Shown: one piece after another, positions 1 to 8,730 of the stretch
How the letters are laid out: each line of letters starts with the position of its first letter
Numbering within the stretch: position 1 is the first letter of the stretch
DNA from: an uncultured Chitinophagaceae bacterium
GTDB taxonomy: Bacteria > Bacteroidota > Bacteroidia > Chitinophagales > Chitinophagaceae
Reading direction: 5' to 3'
Length of the DNA: 64,000 nt
Assembly (NCBI GenBank): GCA_936908745.1
Contig: CAKZFX010000011.1
Location: forward strand, 310,001 to 374,000
The notes under the pieces: generated by a model
What the model was told of the DNA's origin: nothing
Database searches by the model: none
Seen by the model: the letters and a program-made list of their open reading frames with translations, nothing else
Made by a program: the position numbers and the translations under genes

Positions 1-2
1 AC

Positions 3-581
3 ATGGCATCCCGCAAACATAAACTCCTTGTTATTGCCGCTCCTTCCGGTGCAGGAAAAACATCTGTTACACGCCACCTGTTGCAAACGATGCCAGCCAA
101 TCTTGCTTTTTCTATTTCGGCCGCCACCCGCCAGCCACGGAATAATGAACAAAATAATATCGACTATTATTTTATTAGCGTAGAGGATTTCCAGCAAAAG
201 ATCCGCGAGGAAGAGTTTGTGGAATGGGAAATGGTATACGAAGGAAAATATTATGGTACGCTGAAATCAGAATTGCAACGCATCTGGAATGATGGCAAAG
301 CGCCACTGCTGGACGTAGATGTGCAGGGCGGCATTCATATTCAGCAACAGTTTCCCGAAAGCTGTTTTTCTCTATTTATCGAACCACCCTCCATCGAAGA
401 ATTAAGACGGCGACTGGAAGCAAGGGGCACCGAAACGCCCGAATCGCTGGAAGCCCGCATCAATAAAGCGGCTTATGAACTTTCATTCAAACATCATTTT
501 GACAAAATAATCCTGAACGACCGGCTGGACAGGGCCTGCGCCGAGGCTGAAGAGGCTGTACGGGCTTTCCTGACGCTCTGA
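3..581 (+). CDS. gmk: Guanylate kinase
   Basis: Guanylate kinase phosphorylates GMP to GDP with ATP in the cytoplasm, the step between GMP synthesis and GTP. The 192-residue product has the usual family length. The P-loop APSGAGKT lies at residues 13-20, followed by the GMP-binding segment with SAATRQPR and the DYYF/EEFVEWE region, then DVDVQGG and an RRRLEARGTE lid. The ATG at position 3 gives a normal N-terminus, so the gene appears complete although it sits at the window edge. The next gene starts 23 bases downstream on the same strand. Confidence 0.96.
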   Translation: MASRKHKLLVIAAPSGAGKTSVTRHLLQTMPANLAFSISAATRQPRNNEQNNIDYYFISVEDFQQKIREEEFVEWEMVYEGKYYGTLKSELQRIWNDGKAPLLDVDVQGGIHIQQQFPESCFSLFIEPPSIEELRRRLEARGTETPESLEARINKAAYELSFKHHFDKIILNDRLDRACAEAEEAVRAFLTL

Positions 582-604
582 CGGCATTTTTTTATCTTTG
601 TAGT

Positions 605-1855
605 ATGTTCGACTGGAAGACGATAGTTTTTTTCCTGCTCACCCTTTTATTAATGGGCTTTTTTGCCGGTATCGAAATGGCATTTTACAGCGCCAACCGC
701 CTGAATATTGAGCTCAAGAAAAAACAAGGCGGCACCAGCGGTCAACTGCTTTCCCGCTTCGTGGATGCACCAGCCAGTTTCCTGGGCACCACCCTGATCG
801 GCTTTAATATCTTTCTCGTCTTTTTTGCCTTGCAGATCAATACCGTGATGAAACCGGTGTGGAATTATTTTAAGATCGGTTATGATTCCATCCATATTAT
901 TGTTGAAATAACGATGGCCACATTTGTGGTACTGGTGTTTGCCGAATTCATTCCCCGTGCCATTTTCAGGGCAAGAAGCAACACCTTGCTGATACGACTG
1001 GCGCAGCCTGTCAATTTCTTTTACCAGATGTTTTATCCATTGGCCGAAGGTTTGATCAAGCTGGCCGAATGGATGCTGAAATATGTGTTCAACCTGAAAC
1101 TGAACAAGAATAAAGAAGCGTTTAAACGCAGCGACCTGAAAAATCTTTTTCAACCCAACGTGGACGAAGAAAAACAGGAGCGCAATACACAGTTGCTGGA
1201 AAACGCACAGGAATTGCCACGGGTGAAAATCAGGCAATGCCTGGTGCCCCGCAAAGAAATCATCGGCATAGCCCATACCGCTACGATTGAAGAAGCCCGC
1301 ACCCAATTTGCTGAAACCAAGTTGAGCAAGCTGGTGGTGTATGAAAATAATATTGACCATATCGTTGGCTACCTGCACCAACTGGACCTGTTTAAACGCC
1401 CGGCCGACCTGCAATCCATCCTGCACCCGATACCTGCTGTGCCCGAAAGCATGAGCGCCACCGACCTGATCAGCAAATTCAGTCGCGAACGAAAAAGCAT
1501 TGCCTGGGTGGTGGATGAATTTGGCGGCACCGCCGGTATCATTACCATGGAAGATGTATTGGAAGAGTTGTTTGGCGAAATAGAAGATGAATACGATACG
1601 GATGAATTCATTGAAAAAAGGATTGCCGAAAACGAATACATTTTCTCCGGCCGCCTGGAACTGGATTACCTCGAAGAAAAATACGGTTTCAGCTTTCCGG
1701 GCGAGGACACCGAAACCCTGTCCGGTTATATTATCAACCACCACGAAACCATCCCCCGCCAAAAAGAACGGATCATCATCGACGACTACGAATTCGATAT
1801 TATCAACGTCAGCGACACCCGGATTGAAATGGTGAAGATGAAGAAACTGAAGTAG
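605..1855 (+). CDS. CNNM/CorC-HlyC family membrane protein with CBS domains
   Basis: This is a 416-residue protein of the UPF0053 / hemolysin-C-like family. An N-terminal DUF21 membrane domain of about four hydrophobic segments (residues 1-150, beginning LLLMGFFAGIEMAFYSA) is followed by paired CBS domains (about 205-330, with VPRKEIIGI and EFGGTAGIITMEDVLEELFGEI) and a C-terminal CorC/HlyC transporter-associated domain (about 335-410). Family members are linked to Mg2+/Co2+ transport or, in Bacteroidota gliders, to GldE; which one applies cannot be read here. A -7-like TATCTTTG lies at 593-600, very close to the ATG, so a promoter there would give almost no leader. A 440-residue antisense reading frame over this gene is a shadow. 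Confidence 0.9.
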   Translation: MFDWKTIVFFLLTLLLMGFFAGIEMAFYSANRLNIELKKKQGGTSGQLLSRFVDAPASFLGTTLIGFNIFLVFFALQINTVMKPVWNYFKIGYDSIHIIVEITMATFVVLVFAEFIPRAIFRARSNTLLIRLAQPVNFFYQMFYPLAEGLIKLAEWMLKYVFNLKLNKNKEAFKRSDLKNLFQPNVDEEKQERNTQLLENAQELPRVKIRQCLVPRKEIIGIAHTATIEEARTQFAETKLSKLVVYENNIDHIVGYLHQLDLFKRPADLQSILHPIPAVPESMSATDLISKFSRERKSIAWVVDEFGGTAGIITMEDVLEELFGEIEDEYDTDEFIEKRIAENEYIFSGRLELDYLEEKYGFSFPGEDTETLSGYIINHHETIPRQKERIIIDDYEFDIINVSDTRIEMVKMKKLK

Positions 1856-2010
1856 AGTCGGGAGTAAATACCCTTTTAAATAACGGGCGACGACGGGCTG
1901 CGAGAGGCGTGCAGCAAGTAGCTTAAAGCGAGCAGCCTGAACTTTACGGAAAATCCCCCGCTTTAAGACCAACTACAAACCATAAACTAAAAACTATAAA
2001 CTGATACAAC

Positions 2011-2018
2011 TATCTTTG
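2011..2018 (+). promoter_or_regulatory. Bacteroidota -7 box upstream of tatC
   Basis: TATCTTTG matches the Bacteroidota -7 consensus TAnnTTTG, 20 bases before the tatC ATG. No clear -33 TTG is seen at the expected distance, so the assignment rests on the -7 box alone. Confidence 0.5.
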
Positions 2019-2038
2019 CCCCACTTTAGAACTCAGCA

Positions 2039-2893
2039 ATGGCATTACTGGATTTTTTTAATAAGCGGAAAAAGGATCAGTCGGGTGAAATGTCATTTAT
2101 TGACCACCTTGAAGAGTTGCGCTGGCATGTCATCCGTTCGGTGATTGCCGTGCTGATTGGCGCTGTGGTCGTATTTATCTATTCGGACTGGGTGGTAAAT
2201 GATGTGCTGTTTGCGCCTACAAGGGCCGACTTTATTTCCGCAAGATGGCTTTGCAGCCTCGGCAAAAATATTGGGATCGGAGACACCTTATGTTTTGCAC
2301 AGGTGGATGCAAAATTCCTGGAAACCACCATGACGGGGCAGTTCATCGCTTCTTTCACGTTAGCTTTTATCGGTGGATTCATTATAGCGTTTCCTTATAT
2401 CTTCTGGGAGTTTTGGAAATTTGTGCGTCCTGCTCTTTCACAAAAAGAATTGAAAAAAACAAGAGGCGTCATTTTTTGGGTATCGTTGCTCTTCTTTACC
2501 GGTGTGGCGTTTGGCTATTTCATTCTTACTCCGTTTATGGTTAATTTTTATTTTAACTATAAGCTCAGCCCGCAGATCCAGATCATGCCGTCTTTTTCCG
2601 ACTATCTCGAAAACCTTGTTTACACCACCGTAGGGATCGGTGTACTGTTCCAGATGCCATTACTCGTAATGGTATTGGCAAGAATCGGTATTGTGACGGC
2701 TAAATTCCTGCGCAAATACCGTCGTCATGCCTTTGTGATCATCCTGATCGCTGCGGCTATTATTACACCTTCTACAGACCCGTTCAGTCTGACCATTGTT
2801 ACAATCCCGCTGTATTTGCTGTTTGAAGCAAGTATCGTGGTGGCCTCCCGTATCAATAAGAGCCAGCAACAGAAAGTGGATGAATGGAGCTAA
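2039..2893 (+). CDS. tatC: Sec-independent protein translocase subunit TatC
   Basis: TatC is the multi-span receptor of the twin-arginine translocase that exports folded proteins. The 284-residue product carries the family hallmarks: the N-terminal MSFIDHLEELRWHVIRS segment at about 19-35 with the conserved Glu residues that bind signal peptides, and six hydrophobic segments, including PYIFWEFWKFVRPAL in the second cytoplasmic loop region and RKYRRHAFVIILIAAAIITP near the fifth and sixth helices. A loop of about 40 residues between helices 1 and 2, containing two Cys, is longer than in the E. coli protein, which fits Bacteroidota versions. tatA is not in the window. rpiB follows 85 bases downstream. 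Confidence 0.95.
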   Translation: MALLDFFNKRKKDQSGEMSFIDHLEELRWHVIRSVIAVLIGAVVVFIYSDWVVNDVLFAPTRADFISARWLCSLGKNIGIGDTLCFAQVDAKFLETTMTGQFIASFTLAFIGGFIIAFPYIFWEFWKFVRPALSQKELKKTRGVIFWVSLLFFTGVAFGYFILTPFMVNFYFNYKLSPQIQIMPSFSDYLENLVYTTVGIGVLFQMPLLVMVLARIGIVTAKFLRKYRRHAFVIILIAAAIITPSTDPFSLTIVTIPLYLLFEASIVVASRINKSQQQKVDEWS

Positions 2894-2978
2894 GGGTTAA
2901 AACAAAGGGCTATTTCTTACTAATTCGTAACTTTACAGTAGCAAACAGGGCGTTTTTTTATCCCTATAATTTTAGCGT

Positions 2979-3434
2979 ATGTCTTCTCCATTTGATCTGA
3001 GTAAGCCGGTGGCTATCGGCAGCGACCATGCAGGTTTTGATTATAAAGAACAACTGATCTCTTTCTTAGAAGCAAAGGGATTGCCTTATAAAGATTTTGG
3101 AACCTATTCCAAAGATTCGGTTGACTACCCTGATTTTGCACATCCTGTTGCCTTAGCGATTGAAAGCGGTGATTATGCTTTTGGTATCTTGCTTTGCGGC
3201 ACTGCCAACGGCGTTGCCATCACCGCCAATAAACACCAGCATATCCGCGCCGCTATTTGCTGGGGCGAAGAAATTGCCCAGCTTGTGCGCCAGCACAATG
3301 ACGCCAACATTCTCTGTATTCCCGCCCGTTTTGTACGTGAAGGCGATGCAGAAAAAATGTTGCAGGTGTTTATGGACACCGAGTTTGAAGGTGGCCGTCA
3401 TGCCAACAGGGTCAATAAAATTGCCTGCGGCTGA
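2979..3434 (+). CDS. rpiB: Ribose-5-phosphate isomerase B
   Basis: RpiB interconverts ribose 5-phosphate and ribulose 5-phosphate in the pentose phosphate pathway. The 151-residue product has the expected length for the LacA/RpiB fold. Visible family motifs are IGSDHAGFDYKEQL at about 12-25, the active-site Cys region GILLCGTANGVAITANK, and the phosphate-binding HNDANILCIPARF. The gene stands between tatC and an M28 peptidase gene on the same strand. No RBS stands out, as is usual in this phylum. Confidence 0.95.
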   Translation: MSSPFDLSKPVAIGSDHAGFDYKEQLISFLEAKGLPYKDFGTYSKDSVDYPDFAHPVALAIESGDYAFGILLCGTANGVAITANKHQHIRAAICWGEEIAQLVRQHNDANILCIPARFVREGDAEKMLQVFMDTEFEGGRHANRVNKIACG

Positions 3435-3517
3435 TCCTGACCGGTCATCCATTTTCTGCTATTCTTTTAGGTAAAGAGGTTATTTTAGCCCTATTCAATT
3501 ATTAAATCACATTCACA

Positions 3518-5059
3518 ATGAGAAAACTCCTTGCTGTCCTTCTTTTGTGCAGTCCTGTATGGGCCATTGCACAGAAGAAAGATAAGAACGCTGAAAAAGC
3601 GGCCAAAACTATCACGGCCGACGACATGAAAAAACATCTCTACATCATTGCCGGTGCAGAAATGGAAGGAAGAGATACCCCCTCTCCCGGTTTGGAGAAA
3701 GCAGCTAACTATATCGAAAATCATTTTAAATCACTGGGATTAGTTCCGGGCAACAACGGAAGCTATCGCCAGTACTATCCTTTGTATAAAGATTCCATGA
3801 TCAGCTCTTCGCTGAAAGTAAATGGAAAAGCATTTGATGTTAACAATGATTTCCTGCCACAAGCCAGCAATTATGCCGCGGAAATGCGTTTCTCTGAAGT
3901 GGTATTTGCGGGTTATGGTATTGTAGATGCAGATAAAAGAGATGATTACAAAGACCTGAAAGTAGCGGGCAAACTGGTATTGATCCTGGATGGCACCCCG
4001 GCTGATTACAAACCATCACAGCAGGGTTTCAACTCTCCCGCCAGTTCTTTTGGAAAAATAAACACAGCGGCCGGCAAAGGCGCAGCAGGTATTTTGTTTA
4101 TCTCTGCTAATTTCCCACGCAAATCGCCAGCTACTGGTGGCAACTGGAGCATGAATGGTTACAAAGCTTCTCAATCGCCTTTCACCTTCTCTGTTTCTGC
4201 GGCAGTAGCTGAAAAAATCATGGGTGAGGATGGTAAAAACATTTTCGACAAAGCAAAAGCAGGTTCCATCGCTGCTAAAACATACCCGGCCAACGTTGAT
4301 TTAGCGTATGCCAAAGAACAAAAGACAACGCAGGTATCAAACGTATTGGCTGTATTGGAAGGAACGGATAAAAAAGATGAATATGTGTTCCTGACTGCTC
4401 ACTACGACCACGTAGGTAAAAGAGCCGATGGCACTATCTACTATGGCGCTGATGATGATGGCAGCGGTACAACTGGTATTTTAGAACTGGCGCAGGCATT
4501 TGCAGAAGCAAAGAAAGCCGGCAAAGGTCCCCGCCGCAGCATCGTATTCATGACGGTAAGCGGCGAAGAAAAAGGTTTATGGGGTAGTGAATACTATTCA
4601 AATAATCCTGTTTTCCCATTGGATAAAACAACGGTTGACCTGAACATTGATATGATCGGCCGTATCGGTACTGAATACCTGAAAGACAAAGATTCAACCA
4701 ACTATGTTTATATCATTGGTGACGACAAGATCAGCACAGACCTTGCTACCATCACCGATAATGTGAACAAGACCTACAGCAAAATGAAACTGGATCGTAA
4801 GTATAATGATCCGAACGATCCGAACCGCTTTTACTATCGTAGCGACCACTACAATTTTGCTGAAAAAGGCGTTCCGATCATTTTCTACTTCAATGGTGTG
4901 CATGCGGACTATCACAAACCAACGGATACGCCTGATAAGATCAACTACCCGATGATGGCCAAAAGGGCACAACTGGTATTTTATACCGCCTGGGAAATGG
5001 CCAATCGCAACGATATGCTGAAAAGAGATTTGAAACTGGAAAAGCCAAAAGGTTTCTAA
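3518..5059 (+). CDS. Secreted M28-family zinc aminopeptidase with PA domain
   Basis: The 513-residue exported protein starts with a signal peptide ending near AIAQ (residue 19). A protease-associated (PA) insert occupies about 110-240, and the M28 peptidase domain about 270-500. Candidate zinc ligands and catalytic residues are visible in order: HYDHVG, GADDDGSG, SGEEKGLWGS, NIDMIGR and the late ADYHKPTDT histidine. M28 enzymes remove N-terminal amino acids from peptides, here probably in the periplasm. A strong terminator follows 20 bases after the stop codon, so the gene ends its transcript. Confidence 0.92.
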   Translation: MRKLLAVLLLCSPVWAIAQKKDKNAEKAAKTITADDMKKHLYIIAGAEMEGRDTPSPGLEKAANYIENHFKSLGLVPGNNGSYRQYYPLYKDSMISSSLKVNGKAFDVNNDFLPQASNYAAEMRFSEVVFAGYGIVDADKRDDYKDLKVAGKLVLILDGTPADYKPSQQGFNSPASSFGKINTAAGKGAAGILFISANFPRKSPATGGNWSMNGYKASQSPFTFSVSAAVAEKIMGEDGKNIFDKAKAGSIAAKTYPANVDLAYAKEQKTTQVSNVLAVLEGTDKKDEYVFLTAHYDHVGKRADGTIYYGADDDGSGTTGILELAQAFAEAKKAGKGPRRSIVFMTVSGEEKGLWGSEYYSNNPVFPLDKTTVDLNIDMIGRIGTEYLKDKDSTNYVYIIGDDKISTDLATITDNVNKTYSKMKLDRKYNDPNDPNRFYYRSDHYNFAEKGVPIIFYFNGVHADYHKPTDTPDKINYPMMAKRAQLVFYTAWEMANRNDMLKRDLKLEKPKGF

Positions 5060-5078
5060 GCAGCTTCTCACATTTTTC

Positions 5079-5108
5079 CAAAGCGTCCTTTTACCGGGAC
5101 GCTTTTTT
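5079..5108 (+). terminator. Rho-independent terminator after M28 peptidase gene
   Basis: An AAGCGTCC arm and a GGGACGCTT arm around a short loop are followed by a run of T. The hairpin sits 20 bases after the peptidase stop codon. Confidence 0.88.
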
Positions 5109-5130
5109 GTTTACATTCATAAAAAAAATC

Positions 5131-5565
5131 ATGCAGGATAACTCCAACATGGAAACCGGGAATACCGATCTTTTTGGTAATAACGAAGAGGATAAAAAAG
5201 AACTATATGCTTTCCAGGTAAAAAAAGTACGTAATAAATTATTGACAGTAGCGGCTGTTATTTTCTTCTTTGATCTGCTGGCGCTGTTAATGGCAGACCT
5301 GCTTACACCTGAAACATTGGCCATATCTGCCGTTGTTCCTGCCATTGTAGTAGGTCTGGCTTTTCTTGGGTTGAAGGAGCCGATCCTCGCAGTTGTAATA
5401 GCAAGTGTTATCATTATAGGGATCTGGGTTTATATAGTTGTAATGACAGACATTTCGATGGCCATCCAGGGTTTCCTGGCAAAAATTCTTGTGATCACTT
5501 TATTGCTGACCGCCTTTCAAAATGCAAAAGAAGCACGGCGTATTGATAAAGAGTTTGGATTATAA
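5131..5565 (+). CDS. Hypothetical membrane protein
   Basis: The product is about 144 residues and unrecognised. A charged N-terminal stretch (DLFGNNEEDKKELYAFQVKK) precedes four hydrophobic segments between about residues 40 and 130, and the end is basic (KEARRIDKEFGL). I chose the ATG at 5131 because an upstream TTG falls inside the terminator hairpin; the ATG at 5149 is also possible. The next gene starts only 8 bases after the stop, so the two are probably co-transcribed. No function is assigned. Confidence 0.65.
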   Translation: MQDNSNMETGNTDLFGNNEEDKKELYAFQVKKVRNKLLTVAAVIFFFDLLALLMADLLTPETLAISAVVPAIVVGLAFLGLKEPILAVVIASVIIIGIWVYIVVMTDISMAIQGFLAKILVITLLLTAFQNAKEARRIDKEFGL

Positions 5566-5572
5566 AAAAAAC

Positions 5573-6559
5573 ATGAATTACAGGAAGAGAAAAAAATGGT
5601 TTGCGTTGTTTGCATCCATTGCTTTTACGTTGCAGGCAAGTAGCCAATCCTCCGTTCTTGTCTCCTATACTCCGGAAAGTTATAATTTCTCACTTTCTGA
5701 TGTAGTATTTTCAAAATTTTATTTCCCTGTTTTTCGTCAACGGCAAGAAATAATCAGCAAAAGCCCCAGCCTTGAGAACATCGATTTTATTAAAAAAAAT
5801 AAACAGCTTGTTACAAAAGGCCACACTGCTGCAACTGCTGAAGACTATTTTACATTGGCTGAATCCTATTGGCAATTGGGAAGTATTTCGGCAGCCAAAA
5901 AGATTCTTTTAAATATTGTATCATCTGATTCTGCCTACTATACAGCAAGTGCTTTTCATTCATCTGGCACAGCATATGGTTATGGAAGTTTTACCAGTAA
6001 TCATAAAAACAAGTCCTGTTTGTTGCTTGTAAAAATATTCATTGAAGAAAAGAACTACAACGCTGCATTAAAATACCTTTTTAAAGCAGATAAGGAATAT
6101 AATATTTATTACACCTGTGGTACAGGTCATAATAGTTATATGAATGAGTTAAAAAATTTGTATGCAGCTTGCTATACCGGCTTGGGGATGACTGAAAAGG
6201 CGATAACACTGCACCTAAGTGAAACGTTTTACTCGGATGATATTCTGATAACCTTATTAAAGAAAAAATACAGACAGTCCGAATTAAACCGTTATCTCAA
6301 TTTAGCTATTGATAACATAATGATAAACCGTGATAATTCACCTCTTTTGACCTACATGGAAAGCCTGGTTACTGGCGAAGATTCATTGATCTCCATTTCA
6401 TATTCCGGTGAGGCCAGTACTTACTTATTCAAGCGAAAAGTAATTTTGCCAATTCCACACTTGCAAAATGGCGAAAAGATTACACGAGAAACGGTGATCG
6501 CTGAATTTAAAAAATCACAGTTCTATACTTCTTTATATAAAAATGGTGCGATGAACTAA
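5573..6559 (+). CDS. Exported hypothetical protein, possible helical repeats
   Basis: This 328-residue protein begins MNYRKRKKWFALFASIAFT and continues to LQASSQSS, a typical signal peptide. The body contains TPR-like phrases (AEDYFTLAESYWQLGSISAAKKIL and NYNAALKYLFKADKEYN) and several Tyr/Asn-rich stretches. The start at 5573 is preferred to the upstream ATG at 5522 because only the shorter form has a signal peptide at its N-terminus. It follows a small membrane protein gene by 8 bases. The function is unknown. Confidence 0.7.
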   Translation: MNYRKRKKWFALFASIAFTLQASSQSSVLVSYTPESYNFSLSDVVFSKFYFPVFRQRQEIISKSPSLENIDFIKKNKQLVTKGHTAATAEDYFTLAESYWQLGSISAAKKILLNIVSSDSAYYTASAFHSSGTAYGYGSFTSNHKNKSCLLLVKIFIEEKNYNAALKYLFKADKEYNIYYTCGTGHNSYMNELKNLYAACYTGLGMTEKAITLHLSETFYSDDILITLLKKKYRQSELNRYLNLAIDNIMINRDNSPLLTYMESLVTGEDSLISISYSGEASTYLFKRKVILPIPHLQNGEKITRETVIAEFKKSQFYTSLYKNGAMN

Positions 6560-6572
6560 TCACCGCACCATT
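6534..6572 (-). terminator. Terminator for the deoxyhypusine-synthase-like gene
   Basis: CGCACCATT and AATGGTGCG arms are separated by about 13 bases. Reading the minus strand, the hairpin is followed by TTTTTATAT. It lies 21 bases past the minus-strand gene stop and overlaps the end of the convergent plus-strand gene. Confidence 0.6.
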
Positions 6573-6592
6573 GACAAGTAGTTTATTATCTA

Positions 6593-7567
6593 TTACCAAC
6601 CCAGCACCCACGCAAAGATCAATGGCGCCACGATGGTCGCATCGCTTTCCACAATAAACTTCGGTGTGTTAATATCCAGCTTACCCCAGGTGATTTTTTC
6701 ATTCGGCACAGCGCCTGAATAAGAACCATAAGAGGTTGTTGAATCACTGATCTGGCAGAAATAGCTCCAGAAAGGAACATCATGCCACTCCAGGTCCTGG
6801 TACATCATCGGCACTACGCAGATCGGGAAGTCGCCGGCAATACCACCGCCAATCTGGAAGAAACCAACGCCCTTACCCGATGAATTGTTGCGGTACCATT
6901 CTGTCAGCCATACCATGTACTCGATACCGCTTTTTACCGTGCTGGCCTGCAATTCGCCTTTCACTACATAGCTGGCGAAAATGTTGCCCGTTGTGCTGTC
7001 TTCCCAACCCGGCACCACGATCGGGATATTTTTTTCAGCCGCTGCCACGATCCAGCTATCCTTCGGATCAATTTCATAATACTGTTGCAGTTCGCCGCTT
7101 AATACCACTTTGTATAAAAACTCATGCGGGAAATATCTTTCACCTTTCGCTTCGGCATCTGTCCACTGCTTCACCAGGTGTTTTTGTAAACGACGGAAGG
7201 CTTCTTCTTCAGGAATACAGGTGTCGGTAACACGGTTATAATGGTTCTCCAGCAAATCCCATTCTTCCTGTGGTGTCAGGTCGCGGTAATTAGGGATGCG
7301 TTTGTAGTGCGAATGCGCTACAAGGTTCATCACATCTTCTTCGAGATTGGCGCCTGTGCAACTGATGATATCCACTTTGCCCTGGCGGATCATTTCGGCC
7401 AATGAAATGCCGAGTTCGCCAGTACTCATGGCACCGGCAAGGGTGATCATCATTTTACCACCTTCCAGCAAATGCTGCTCATATCCTTTAGCGGCATCTA
7501 CCAATGCGGCCGCGTTAAAGTGACGGTAATGATGCTGGATAAATTGTGAAACGGGTCCTTTGTTCAT
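6593..7567 (-). CDS. Deoxyhypusine synthase family protein
   Basis: The 324-residue product is a member of the deoxyhypusine synthase (DHS) family, NAD-dependent enzymes that move the aminobutyl group of spermidine. Seen are LAGAMSTGELG near the N-terminus, ISCTGANLEED, VPGWEDSTTGNIFA, the glycine-rich FFQIGGGIAGDF, and TWGKLD with a Lys at the position of the catalytic Lys of eukaryotic DHS. Bacteria lack eIF5A, so the acceptor must differ; some bacterial relatives make homospermidine, which I cannot confirm here. The ATG at 7567 is chosen because the family N-terminus (KGPVSQFIQHHYRHFNA) begins there; a 27-codon upstream extension is atypical. Confidence 0.88.
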   Translation of the reverse strand: MNKGPVSQFIQHHYRHFNAAALVDAAKGYEQHLLEGGKMMITLAGAMSTGELGISLAEMIRQGKVDIISCTGANLEEDVMNLVAHSHYKRIPNYRDLTPQEEWDLLENHYNRVTDTCIPEEEAFRRLQKHLVKQWTDAEAKGERYFPHEFLYKVVLSGELQQYYEIDPKDSWIVAAAEKNIPIVVPGWEDSTTGNIFASYVVKGELQASTVKSGIEYMVWLTEWYRNNSSGKGVGFFQIGGGIAGDFPICVVPMMYQDLEWHDVPFWSYFCQISDSTTSYGSYSGAVPNEKITWGKLDINTPKFIVESDATIVAPLIFAWVLGW

Positions 7568-7660
7568 TTTTTTTAAATTTTTAAAGTGACCGCCTTCAGA
7601 TCCCGTACCGCCGGAAGCGATGCGGAAGACTTTGCGAAAGAGCCGCAAAGGTACATTTTA

Positions 7661-7696
7661 TTTAAAAAAGAAACCCTGCTCTCGTAGAGAACAGGG
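7661..7696 (-). terminator. Terminator for the PepSY-like gene
   Basis: On the minus strand, CCCTGTTCTC and GAGAGCAGGG form a stem with a three- or four-base loop, followed by TTTCTTTTTT. It ends the transcript of the gene at 7742-8179. Confidence 0.8.
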
Positions 7697-7741
7697 CCTT
7701 TTACCACACACCAAAACAGACTTTCTGCTGCTTAGGCTATT

Positions 7742-8179
7742 TTAAATTTTCTTTACTTTTTTGTGTGTTGTCCAGTCTTCACCTGTGGCGCCTTTCAATA
7801 CCAGCTTGCCTTCTGCATTTTCCAGCGTGATATAATAGCTGGTAGAATTGTCTTTGTTTACTTCAAACAGGTCGCTGATCCAGTAATCTTTATATGATTT
7901 TTTCAGGCTTGCCTGCAAAAACATGGGCAGATCATACGATGTGATGTAGCGGGTAATACCGAGCAATTCACCGGCAGGACTGTAAAAAGCGTTTACACGC
8001 TGGCTGTTGAAGGTGAACTCAGCCCTGATATAATCGGCCTGCACAGACCAGCTTACATCCTGCGCCGTTGCAAATTCTGTGTTGAAAGAGGATAAAATTT
8101 CTTTGCTTACTTTTTCGTCACTGGCGAAGGCACTCAACGTGCTTGTTATAATGGCCAGTACAAGAATCATCTTTTTCAT
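7742..8179 (-). CDS. Secreted PepSY-like protein (paralog of 13601-14056)
   Basis: The 145-residue product has a signal peptide (MKKMILVLAIITSTLSAFA). It has the layout of small Bacteroidota periplasmic proteins with a PepSY-like / BLIP-like fold: VSKEILSSFNTEF, then a DVSWSV turn, then the beta strands of YIRAEFTFNSQRVNAFYS and GELLGITRYI, then a helix ending LKKSYKDYWI. The gene at 13601-14056 encodes the same order of elements (AEDVTWNE, KVRAKYDSEGNLLETVRYY). The role is unknown, and the pair probably arose by duplication. The gene has its own terminator. Confidence 0.75.
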   Translation of the reverse strand: MKKMILVLAIITSTLSAFASDEKVSKEILSSFNTEFATAQDVSWSVQADYIRAEFTFNSQRVNAFYSPAGELLGITRYITSYDLPMFLQASLKKSYKDYWISDLFEVNKDNSTSYYITLENAEGKLVLKGATGEDWTTHKKVKKI

Positions 8180-8425
8180 GGTTATACTTTTAAATTGGTT
8201 AAGGTTACTTTTTATTGGTTTTTGTTTGTTTGCTATCTAAGACGTCACAAAAGTAGAAGATGTTACAGCCGGTCGCAATTGATTTATGGCCAACGGGCAG
8301 CATCGGATGATTAATGGACGCGGTTGTTAAACGCTGTTAAAACCTGTGAAAGCTTTTAACAAATTCCGCGGTTTTTTGCCGGCTATCTATAATATAAATG
8401 GTGTTTTTACTTGGAAATACGGAAT

Positions 8426-8451
8426 AATATTTAGATATTTGTCTAAATATT
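8426..8451. promoter_or_regulatory. Candidate operator of the SdpR-type repressor
   Basis: A perfect 10-bp inverted repeat, AATATTTAGA ... TCTAAATATT, with a 6-bp spacer lies 15 bases before the repressor ATG. Its size and position fit an ArsR/SdpR dimer site used for autorepression. That it is bound by the adjacent protein is inferred. Confidence 0.6.
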
Positions 8452-8465
8452 TAATTTATTCCGGT

Positions 8466-8729
8466 ATGAATGCAGTGTTTAAAGCGTTGAACGATCCGAC
8501 CCGCAGGGAAATACTGGAATTACTACGGGAAAAAGACCGGACCGCCGGCGAAATTGCCGAACAGTTCGATATTTCGTTTCCCAGTATATCGCATCACCTG
8601 GACCTGTTGAAACAGGCACATTTAGTAACAGCGGAGAAAGAAGGTCAATTTGTTTATTATTCGTTAAATACGACAGTAGTTGATGAAATATTAAAATGGC
8701 TTATCCAATTCAAAACAAAAAAGAAATAA
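8466..8729 (+). CDS. ArsR/SdpR-type winged-helix repressor
   Basis: This 87-residue winged-helix regulator carries the ArsR-family pattern MNAVFKALNDPTRREILELL, the recognition helix ISFPSISHHLDLLKQAHLV and the wing EKEGQFVYYSLN. No metal-binding Cys pair is present, which fits the SdpR subgroup that represses its own operon with an SdpI partner. The ATG at 8466 is chosen because it starts at the conserved N-terminus and falls just after the palindrome at 8426-8451. An upstream ATG at 8346 would place the operator inside the gene. The SdpI-type gene follows after a single base. Confidence 0.9.
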   Translation: MNAVFKALNDPTRREILELLREKDRTAGEIAEQFDISFPSISHHLDLLKQAHLVTAEKEGQFVYYSLNTTVVDEILKWLIQFKTKKK

Positions 8730-8730
8730 T

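Noticed and set aside
650..1972. A 440-codon open frame on the minus strand opposite the CNNM/CorC gene
   Set aside because: Its translation is low-complexity Phe/His/Gln-rich with no domain and mirrors the codon pattern of the real plus-strand gene.
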